Shown here: positions 55,730-64,000 of the stretch, in pieces
Position numbering within the stretch: position 1 is the first letter of the stretch
How the letters are laid out: each line of letters opens with the position of its first letter
From: Zantedeschia hybrid cultivar
Lineage: Eukaryota; Streptophyta; Magnoliopsida; Alismatales; Araceae
Direction of reading: 5' to 3'
DNA: 64,000 nucleotides
Assembly (NCBI GenBank): GCA_030544215.1
Contig: JARZZO010000016.1
Span: 35,052,001-35,116,000, forward strand
Made by a program: the position numbers and the translations under genes
The notes under the pieces: generated by a model
What the model saw: only the letters and a program-made list of their open reading frames with translations
The model's database searches: none
Told to the model about the DNA's origin: nothing

Positions 55730-57285
55730 TGTTGGGATCTCGGCGTTTCTCCGGATCGCAAATGCAGCGGAAATTAAAATAAAATATTTGCGATCTGTTC
55801 CCATTTCGAAAATACAAAACTGATAATCGGATTATCGATTCTTACCGTACGCGAATTCGAATATGCCGTCGATCGGTTTCGTCGGTGTGACACCGCAAGC
55901 CGCGCAAGCGCCCGGCGTCTAGCAGAGTCTACGTGATTCTCCTAACGGTGCATATCCGCACGTTCCACGATCTTCGCAGCCTACGAAGCCTCCGCCGTTC
56001 GCCGCAACGATCGCCGCATCGCGTGGACGATTTCCTGTCGAATGGGAGTCGGAGAAGCGGCAGAGCAGATCTGGGGATCTGAGTTTGTCTGGGGCGCCAG
56101 AGAGAGAGAGGAAGAGAGGAGGGGGCGGCTAGGGTTAACAACAGCCTGGCCTGCTCAGCCCGTTCGTTACATTTTATACTAACCGCGCATTTTTTCATAA
56201 AAACCCCCGGTTAACATAAAACCTACTTATTTATCCATCGCCTTGAGAATCATTTGCGTGTGACCCTCTAGGCCCAATAACTAGTCCAGTTAATGGCCCA
56301 ATAAGCCCAGTGACTCCTCACTGGCCTGATTAATCAATTAATAACTCATATTAATTAATTAATCAATCGAATCAATGTCGCACATCACATTCGATCGGGT
56401 CTCCGATCACGTTGAGTGCCAAGCAACACCGCGTGAACCCGGAAGGTATTAGGGTTAAGTAACCCACTCATGGAACCTTTCCGCCGATAGTTATAGCTTG
56501 GATATGTCCTTCATTCGTATAATGCTCTCGAGTCAACTCAGGATATGGTGTACTATCAAACCCTAACCGGTCGACCCACTTGGATCGGATGCTGCCATAT
56601 AATATCGGAAAACTTCTTTCCCGATATTATCGTCTGTCCTGGCCAGGGACTTCCACGCATCCTTCCTAGAGCATTCTCTCTCTAAGTACCGAGAGTGAAT
56701 GATTCCTTATTGACACTCAATTCCCTTCGACGGTATTTCACTGTACCCGATCCTTGGCTGTTTAGAATCTTGTGGTTAGAGATTTATAAACTAAGGTCAA
56801 AGTACAGAAGTCCACCGACAAGGTGCCCTTGGTGTCTCAGGTCCGAGGACCATCCACGCAACTGTAACAATAGAATCAAGCTGGTTGACAGTGAGGTACA
56901 ATACCATCCAGCGATTCAGTCGGATCAGTTCAGTGAATTCATTCTCTAATGAGTACCTATAGATTCGCCTTAGTGTCTCTACACAAGTGACTATGAGATC
57001 AGTCACCCTCATCTTATGAGAGGGAGTAATCTGCACTAGTCTAACCAGATATCCAATGTCCTTCTCGGATATCCTATGACTAGGAACTATTAAGAATATG
57101 TGTGTTTAAGTGATCAGTCTCATTAGTATGATCTCATCATAATCTGATCACTATCGCACATATTCATAGACTTCATTATGAGATGATAACAATACAAATT
57201 ACACATAATGAATATTATGCCATTTTATTAATAAATGAACGATATTTACATAGTCAGATTGGCTTGTAGGCCACTAAGACTAACA
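55730..57285 (-). repeat. 5' LTR of copia 2 (1,556 bp)
   Basis: Minus strand TGTTAGTCTTAGTGGCC at 57,285 to AGATCCCAACA at 55,730; partner of 46,524-48,074. Confidence 0.93.
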
Positions 57286-57290
57286 TAATG
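57286..57290 (+). repeat. Right target-site duplication of copia 2 (TAATG)
   Basis: One C-to-T difference from CAATG at 46,519-46,523. Confidence 0.85.
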
Positions 57291-58256
57291 GGCAGAGGCC
57301 GCCAAACCGACAAGGCTTTAGGCCACCCCGGTAGCCATATCAACCAGCTTTTAACCAGCCCAGGTGCAGTCAGGATACAACCAGTTCCTCCACCAAATGA
57401 CTATTGTCAACAGAGGAAGCCTCCAGGTCCCAAGAGGGCATCCTATCCACCATTGCCAGGGACACTCTCCGACATCTTCGATGCCCTCATGGCAGCAAAT
57501 GCTCTGTCCCTACCTAAGGAAAGGACCATTTGGCCTCAAAATGTTGATGCCTCACGGTATTGTGTGTTCTATATACAGTCGGGATATATAGTGGATGCTT
57601 GTTTCTAGTTTAGGGACTACATCTATGATATGAATGACCAAGGGGGCATAGACTGGGATGAGATGAGAAAGTTCATAACTGCTTTGAAGGCAAGGAGACT
57701 ACAACAACAACAACCACAACAGCATCCATAACAAGTTCAGAGGGCACCAATCCAGTAGGCGGCACCTCCGCAAAATATGGGGATAGTTCAAAATCCGCTG
57801 CTGGAACACCAGAATCAGATCACCCCAATCCTCATGAATAGTCAATCTGAGGCTAATAGGGGTCAACAGTGGAAGGTAGAGGAGCCCTCATCCATCTATA
57901 CTACAGTACATAGTTAGAATGTTGTCGTACCTTCATCAAACCCATTACAACCCATACCCAGTACCCCCACTCCATTACCTGCCATACTCAAACCCATACC
58001 CACTACACCAAAACCATCCCCATTAAATAACCCTTCACCCGTCTATGAACCCATCATACCATCAAAACCACTGCTACGCATTCCATTCCCCATGCCATCA
58101 CCTAATTCCCAGCGCCATACAACCCACCAACCGGCAATACTTAAAACATTGCCTGTACCCTCCACTGTTGAGCCGCAAATGCACTAGAGCGGCAGAATTT
58201 TTAGCAAAGTATTTCCCCAATCAGTTCAAGAAGGACCATCACATGCTGTAGATGAA
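57291..58256 (+). pseudogene. gag: Gag C-terminal part and Pro-rich linker (gag-only element, copy 1)
   Basis: The frame of 57,288 holds SYPPLPGTLSDIFDALMAANALSLPKE and a degraded knuckle YCVFYIQSGYIVDACF (57,556-57,605), where copy 2 has YCVFHRQPRHTVDACIQF; both His are now Tyr. A stop follows at 57,606. The region 57,925-58,140 encodes repeated Pro-Thr/Pro-Lys stretches. No domain is recognisable there. Confidence 0.7.
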
Positions 58257-59123
58257 GTGCCGAGCAAAGAGAGTGCACCTGGCACTCAATATGATCTGTT
58301 GAAATACCTGGATAAAACATCGGGGCATATCTCTATGCTTGAATTAATAAAAAGATCCAAGACCCATCAAGAAGCTCTGATGGAGTACCTACAGAGGGTC
58401 ATAGTTAATGAAGGTGTGCCGGTGGAGAAGATCACTGCATTACTAGTACCCCAAGGTGATCAACCATCAATCACATTCCATTCCTCTAAATTAGCACCCC
58501 TGGCAGCGGGGTGTATGGCCTTAAGCATTATCGTTAACATTTGTAAGAAAGCTGTGGACGCCTGTCTGGTGGACACTGGGGCGTCTATCAATGTCTTACC
58601 ACCAAGAATATTGGAGTTATGTGGGATACCAAAGGGAAAATGGTTGCCTTCGCCTATATCTATCACCGCATATGACAATTCTATCCGTTCACCATTAGGC
58701 ATGGTTTATCTGAAAGTTGAATTGGGAATTATTTGTCACCTGGAAGTTGAGTTCCACATCCTTGAAATTGATCCTTCTTTAAAGGGCATTCTTGGACGTC
58801 CTTATATCAAATTACTTGAGGCTATCCTATCGACAAATCACCAATGCCTCAAGTTTCCGTACAAAGGATGCATCATCAAGGTCACGAGCATGCCCATCGA
58901 CAAATTCACCTTACCCACTTCCTGTATGATTAATGCTGTGAAAAGGGGGAAGTCCATGAGTACCCCTAGCTGGAATATATTGATGAAGATCGGGTATCAA
59001 CCTGGGAAAGGTCTGGGTACTCAGTTGCAAGGCAGAACCAAGCCAGTCAAAGATGGCAGAATGATACCTGGGAATGGTTTGGGCTATAGGCCAGAGAAAG
59101 TAAGGCACAGTATTGTACAGTAG
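58257..59123 (+). pseudogene. pro: Retropepsin with G-patch-like segment (gag-only element, copy 1)
   Basis: A 288-codon open frame, readable on through a TAG (59,121-59,123) to 59,345. The active site LVDTGASINVLPP has Asp-Thr-Gly at 58,572-58,580, and the second half has SLKGILGRPYIK, a typical retropepsin ILGxP strand. It is followed by IGYQPGKGLGTQLQGRTKPV (about 58,988-59,047) and PGNGLGYRPEK (about 59,066-59,100), which resemble the Gly-rich core of a G-patch RNA-binding domain. Such a G-patch after protease is known in some plant retroelements. RT does not follow. Confidence 0.82.
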
Positions 59124-59464
59124 CAAGAGAGTGAAGATGGTCACAAGGTGTGGAAGACCATGGTGACACCATGCAAGGAGAATCGGGGACCACTGACTTG
59201 GACCCTATCTACACATTTTGTCAAAGGACCTATAATCCGACAAGATAATGACAATACTATGGTGATAACCTCTCACTTTGACTCACATGGCATTTATGGG
59301 AGGGAGCTGGCCAGACACTGCACACCATTGCTGACATACCTGTAGACACACTAATTTTAACCTCATATTGAGTAAATTTCATGTCACAATTATAATGCCT
59401 CAAAATGGTCTGATGTTTAATCATTAATTAATTTTTATTGATTTTTCTCAAAATTTGTTAATTA

Positions 59465-59790
59465 GTGTCGTCCATTCACGATGCCATTTAGATTCCTAGC
59501 CAAAATTTGTTCAAAATTAAATTCCTAAATTCAGATAGATTTAATTGAATAGCGTCACCTTAGGAAGACTCCATTTAGCTCCTAATCCGTCTGGACTTAT
59601 GATTTCTAATTTGAATTAATTTCCTAATTATCTAAAGCACGTCGTCCATGGAAGATGCGATTTAAGTTTCCTAATGTATTTCGGCTTCCTTTTCGGATTT
59701 CCATTCTATAATGGCCGCTTTAATTAACCAAATGGCATCCCGTCTGGGCGACGCGATTTGGGAGTTTCCTGATAAATATGATTTGGTCGA
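59465..59790 (+). repeat. Degenerate units of about 90 bp with GCGTCG-type cores
   Basis: GTCGTCCATTCACGATGCCA (59,467), GCGTCACCTTAGGAAGACTCC (59,551 on, truncated here), CGTCGTCCATGGAAGATGCG (59,641) and TCTGGGCGACGCGATTTGGG (59,742) recur, each followed by ATTTxxxTTCCTAA-like sequence. Related cores appear again at 61,015-61,165. They sit upstream of the TATA box, in the presumed U3. Confidence 0.5.
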
Positions 59791-59904
59791 GATAATCCAG
59801 TTTCCGAAGTTGGGAAGGTTGCTAACTCCTCCATGCTTGTCCAAGGTAAGTCCGACTGCGGGAGAGAGTCCTTTTGAAGCTCTAAACACCCTTAAACCTA
59901 TTTT

Positions 59905-59912
59905 TATAAATA
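59905..59912 (+). promoter_or_regulatory. TATA box of the gag-only element LTR
   Basis: TATAAATA within CCTATTTTTATAAATAC, in AT-neutral surroundings. Position fits the end of U3. Confidence 0.55.
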
Positions 59913-61644
59913 CAAAACCTTTTTGGACCTTTGAAAAAGGTTGGCTATTGGTGATTTTGAAACTCAAGGCAAGGTGTTTGAAGGCTCTAGAGAAGAAAAA
60001 CGTGGACACCAAGAGAGACTTCATCTAAGGCTTCTTCTTCCTTATCCTTTTCATCATTTGAAGCTCTTGAAGACCAAGACTATGGAGGAGACAACCAACC
60101 ATCCTCTTTCTCTAATTTCTTTCTAGCTTTTCATTAATTTCATACAGTTTATTTTATTCATTATTTTTCATAGTTCATCATCATCATCACTTCGTGTTGA
60201 TACACAAACACATCATTATTTTTCACACCCACATGTATATTAGCGGCTTAAAGAACAACAATCAAGTGAATAGATTAGTTTAGTTGCATGTTTAAATTTC
60301 TTATTAGAATAGATACTACTCTACTCTAGTTCTAATTAGAATTTTTATCTTGTTGAATCTTTCTTACAAGGAACAAAGAAGAAGAAAGAAGGAGATTCAA
60401 AGGAATAACCATCAAGAAATAAAAAAGCAAGAGCATCAATAAAATGGCTCTCTTTCTTTGGCCGGCCGAAGAGAGGGAATCAATGACTCAATCTCCTAAA
60501 TTTGAAAAGATAAGCGATCAATCTTTCTTTTGAAACTTTATAGTTTCTGACAATCACGTTTTCTTTAGTTTGAATAATTTTACTTTTCATATGAACAACA
60601 TGAAACTCTTGAACCTCACACACTACAATTTGAGCACCTACAGCTTTTTGGTGATCACGGTGGGATATGGTCTTATCGTCTTTTAATATTTGTTTTTGTT
60701 TTTTATCATCGGGCACCCACGGCGCACCACTTGTGTCCTTCGGGCACTCCTTTCACCAATTAGTGAGTTTAGTTACTCTTATCCCTACGTGCACTACGTG
60801 CATACCCCTTTGTGGCAAAATTTTGCCCTCCCATGATTGATTAGAACTTGTGAGTGTGATAGGAAGTGTGCGGTGGATTGAGTTTATGTTTGTTTGCATG
60901 ATAATAAATCTGTTTAACTTGAATTTGCATGATCAATGAGATTTCTGTTTATCTTGATAACTTGGGAGGAGATTGTCCTCGAAATTGTTTTCTATTTACA
61001 GTTTCAGGCTCAAAATAGCGTTTAGACAAAGGGACGCGATTCAAACCGCGTCGCTGTGACAAGATGCCATTCAGCCTCATATTCCTGTTGGCACTGCTGC
61101 CTGAGTATCTGTTAACAGAAGAAGCTTCTGTCTTGAATAGCGTCGGTGAATAGCGACGCGATGCAAACAATTCCTTCTTTTGTCCATCAGTCCTCAGATC
61201 ATTGATTTCTTTGTTACCTATATTTATCTTATACTATGTTAGAGGCCACTCAGGCCGTAGGTCATCTGCATTGGGGATCACCTCCCCCCTTATAGGAATA
61301 CCTTTCTTAGCATCTTCACCTCTCTCTGATTAGGTCGGTCCCTCGGTCAGATTAGAGTGGTTAGTGTTAAGACCTCCATAAGTTCCCAAAAGTAAGGTAT
61401 TCCTCCTTGTTCATTGGGCAGGTTGTACCAATTGAAGTCCTAGTTAGTTATTCATAACGTTGTGGGAGAACTATAGAGTATAACAGTGAAAAAATTGAAC
61501 TGAAACTAGGATCCTACCCCGTTGAGAGAACTTGTGTTTAACAATTCAAACAATTCAACAAGGAATCCTAAGATAACGTAACCATCCACTTGTTTGCTAA
61601 TTCTTTGCACAACTTGTTTGAATCTTTGTCAAAATTAACATCAT

Positions 61645-63530
61645 GATGCTCTGATTAGGTAGAACTCTCGGCATGGTTGCCATTGAACAGGAAGATGTGT
61701 TTGAATATGAGGGAGATGCTAATGCCCCTCGCAATTATGATTACCATTCTGAGAATGGGGGAGATGCTAATGTCCCCCACGACTCCAACTTCTTTTACGC
61801 TGAATACTAGGGAGACACTTATGTCCCCCATCAGCTCAGTTTACTCATGATTAGTATGATCCTGGTACTAATCATCCTCATGTGCATGTAATCTCCAATC
61901 CCACTTATGAGGAGGCTCAAGATCAAGCTGAGCCTTCGTCCAACAACCCCCCTGATCTGGTTACCGTCTTGGGAGCTCTGGCTACCCATATGAACTTTCA
62001 ACAACTTGAGGCGATCCAGTCCATTCTAAAGGGGAAGACACTCTTGCGTTCTAACGAACCGAATCCCTCGGTTCCCCCAGTTGTTCATCAGGTTCCTCCC
62101 CCTCGCCATATGCCCTCTGTCCATCAAGCCATGGAGGGTCTCTGTATTTCTACTCCTCGGCCGTCTGGGCCACAACAATCTTACTCGAGATACCCGGCTA
62201 GACCACATACGCCAACTCACCAAAATGCCTTCGGGTATGGCGGAAGCGCTACCGGACCTCAACTGTACTGCCCCCTTGCCCCAGTTACTACAAAAGGCAA
62301 GCTTATCATGCCCCATCACCGCCTCCTCCCCAAATTGATCCCGTGACTGAGGTCTTACTCACGAAGATGGACCGCATGGACGAGCAATTCAATAATTTTA
62401 AGAAGATGATGGGAGTCAAGGCTGTATCTGAAATCACCCACCCCAATCTACCAGTATTTCACATGCCGCCTTCTGATATGCCAGTGTATGGAAATTACAA
62501 TGGTTCTGGCAACCCCTTCACCCACCTGAAGGAGTTTATGTACGAGTCTTCCTTCTGGCAGAACGACAAGAGGTCGCTGGCATTCTTATTCGGGAAATCA
62601 TTAGAGGGACCAGCCCTCGAGTGGTTCTTCTCGTTGGATTCATTTGATGTAGGGGACTATGAAATTGTGTCAAGAAAATTTATTTAGCGATACCAGGATA
62701 GAATTGCACCGTCCTTATCAAAAACTGACCTGGTGGTTGAAAGGATGAAGCCTGACGAAGACTTCATCACCTTTGCTGATATATGGAGAGGTATGGCAGA
62801 GAATATAAAAGATCATATGTCTGAGTCTAAACAAGTGAAGATGATGATTGCCAATGCAACCCCCCAGTACAAGCTAGTCTTCATGTTGAACAACTTGGCT
62901 AGCATGGCAGAATTATATGGGAGGGCACATTATTGCCAGAATGCTTTCAAAGATTCAACCTTTTCCAGCATTTTTGACCCCTATAGACCGAACAGACCTC
63001 CACCTCGGAAGCCTGCCATGCCAAATTCTCCTAGCATGGGTCCCACTACTGAGGGCACACTCTCCCTTGAACAGATCAACACCATGAATAATAACCAACC
63101 ACAGTTCATGAGAAACCAACAACAACTGCCGCAGTACACAGGGCAGAGACCACCGAATCAACAGGGCTTTAAGCCACCACAGCAACCATACTAGCCAGCC
63201 TACAATCAGCCTCAGCAGCAGTATCAACAGGCGTCCAACCAGCCATGCCAGTAGCCAGCATACCACAATGTACCCCCCCTCAAGCGATTACAATCAACAG
63301 AGAAAACCTCTAGGTCCAAAGAGGGTGTCCTATCCTCAGCTCCCGGAGTCTCTAGCAGACATATTCAACGTCCTTATGGCAGCCAATGCTTTGGTCCTAC
63401 CAAAGGAGAAAACTGCCTGGCCTCAAAATGTAGATGCCTCTAGGTATTGCGTCTTCCATAGACAACCTAGGCATACAGTGGATGCATGTATCCAATTTAG
63501 GGACTACATCCATGATTTGAATGAGTAAGG
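61645..63530 (+). pseudogene. gag: Gag of the gag-only element, copy 2
   Basis: N-terminal repeats with core GDANAP, GDANVP and GDTYVP (61,713, 61,761, 61,812). Then a Pro/Ser-rich region and the capsid-like Gag domain (62,343-63,000: NPFTHLKEFMYESSFWQ, SLEGPALEWFFSLDSF, WRGMAENIKDHM, QVKMMIANATPQYKLVF). A Gln-rich stretch follows (63,100-63,260), then the knuckle-like YCVFHRQPRHTVDAC near 63,447. Stops at 62,685 and 63,192 and shifts near 62,300 and 63,230 break it. The tail is Gln-rich from CAA/CAG runs. Confidence 0.8.
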
Positions 63531-64000
63531 GGGTATTGACTAGGAGGAGATAAGAAAATACATAGCCGCCCTGAAGGCAAGATGATCACAGCCATAGCAG
63601 CAACAATAACCACAACAACAACAACAACAGATGCAAAGAGCACCAGCAACATCGAACATGGATATAGTGCAAAACCCGCTGCCAGAGCATTAAAACTAGG
63701 TCGCCCCAATTCTTACAAATAGCCAGTCTGAGGCTAATAGGGGGCAACAATGGAAGGAAGAAGAATCTTCCTCTGTCTACTCTTTAGGCCACTTCCCGAG
63801 TACCACCGAGCAATCACCTCACCGCATTCTCTACATGCCCAAGCCAGAAACCATAACCATTACTCCCATGCCAGCACCCACCTACCATAAACCCATTCAA
63901 CTGCTTACCTCCTTTAAACCCATTATCCCCTCCACTACCACGCCCCCACCAAATAACCCTCCACAACCCAACCACAAACCCTCATGCCTTCTAAACCATT
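63531..64000 (+). pseudogene. Gln/Pro-rich linker after Gag, copy 2 (partial)
   Basis: Matches 57,630-58,080 of copy 1, with CAACAACAA runs (63,600-63,640) and a Pro-rich coding-like part from 63,820. No intact frame and no domain; the protease expected next lies outside the window. Confidence 0.55.

Larger units (their letters stand above)
46524..57285 (-). mobile_element. Ty1/copia retrotransposon 2 (same family as copia 1), with nested solo LTR
   Basis: Minus strand: 5' LTR 57,285-55,730, primer site, leader, Gag remnant at 53,100, protease, integrase (split by a solo LTR), RT, RNase H, polypurine tract, 3' LTR 48,074-46,524. It matches copia 1 along its length, including the shortened Gag. 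Pol has several stops. Confidence 0.94.
44849..59340 (+). mobile_element. Gag-protease-only gypsy-like element, copy 1 (interrupted by copia 2)
   Basis: Internal region with a leader from 44,849, Gag 45,074-46,523, then copia 2 (46,524-57,285), then the rest of Gag and the protease to 59,123. No RT, RNase H or integrase lies between the protease and the LTR-like sequence that begins near 59,341, so the element is non-autonomous. A second copy with matching leader and Gag follows at 61,430. The uninterrupted target of copia 2 is seen there at about 63,133-63,145. Its own 5' LTR is replaced by the LTR of Tat copy 2. Confidence 0.8.
59341..61423 (+). repeat. Probable LTR shared by the two tandem gag-only elements (bounds uncertain)
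   Basis: Lies between the end of one copy and the leader of the next, so by position it is the 3' LTR of the first and 5' LTR of the second. TGTAGACACA at 59,341 is a possible start; an alternative is TGGCCAGACA at 59,309 after the purine run GGGAGGGAG. The end is not clear. It contains a TATA box and a poly(A)-like AATAAA (60,902). No partner LTR lies in the window to test it. Confidence 0.5.
61424..64000 (+). mobile_element. Gag-protease-only element, copy 2 (cut by window end)
   Basis: Leader 61,424-61,645 and Gag match copy 1. Uninterrupted by other elements within the window, it gives the pre-insertion form of the copia 2 target. The window ends before the protease, so its full structure is not known. 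Confidence 0.78.

Noticed and set aside
59711..60126. Open frames in the gag-only LTR as a host gene
   Set aside because: They lie over the TATA region and repeats, have no domain, and no splice pattern was found.
1..64000. Ordinary host genes, tRNA, rRNA or organellar inserts
   Set aside because: I looked for conserved non-transposon proteins and clover-leaf signals on both strands and saw none; every substantial frame fits a retroelement or its shadow.

Overview
This window looks like repeat-dense nuclear DNA from a flowering plant. It is made almost entirely of nested, decayed LTR retrotransposons. I see no ordinary host gene, tRNA, rRNA, organellar insert or CRISPR array. The plant assignment rests on Tat-lineage Ty3/gypsy elements with two RNase H domains, Ty1/copia elements primed by initiator tRNA-Met, C-to-T decay of coding frames at CAG/CAA/TGG/CGA codons, and a plant-mobile-domain-like antisense gene. 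The species cannot be named from the sequence.

Layout: (1) 1-11,856 is a plus-strand Tat element (copy 1): late Gag, protease, RT, two RNase H domains and integrase to about 6.8 kb, then a degenerate tandem array to about 9.4 kb, then a shortened antisense gene on the minus strand. (2) 11,857-12,480 is a truncated LTR of the same family. (3) 12,481-44,848 is a second Tat element in the opposite orientation (copy 2). Its antisense gene (plus strand, 12,700-18,178) retains five phase-consistent introns. Its gag-pol runs from 38,972 down to 30,403. Its 5' LTR (39,092-44,848) is a 5.76 kb near-palindrome with two arms of about 2.14 kb. (4) 19,114-28,475 is a copia element inside copy 2, with both LTRs and a 5-bp target duplication (ACTAC). 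(5) 44,849-59,340 is a gypsy-like element with only Gag, protease and G-patch-like segments. It is followed by an LTR-like stretch (to about 61,430) and a second gag copy (61,640 to the window end), so the two lie in tandem. (6) 46,524-57,285 is a second copia element of the same family, inside the first gag-only element, on the minus strand. Its integrase is split by a solo copia LTR (50,522-52,108, target duplication GACAT).

Insertion order read from interruptions and target duplications: both host elements came first, then the two copia elements, then the solo LTR in copia 2. All coding regions carry stops or frameshifts, so nothing here looks autonomous now.

The most unusual signals are non-coding. 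The copia leader carries four hairpins with an identical inner stem, loop and internal-loop geometry but different outer stems, and the outer stems keep pairing in the second copy largely through G-U pairs. The same leader has an array of three-base-loop palindromes. The Tat LTR is a giant inverted repeat built from units of about 192 bp, each centred on a GAGTCTGCGC/GCGCAGACTC hairpin. The Tat 3' region has an array of imperfect GGGTC/GACCC hairpins. Each autonomous-type family in the window thus carries its own array of short inverted repeats.
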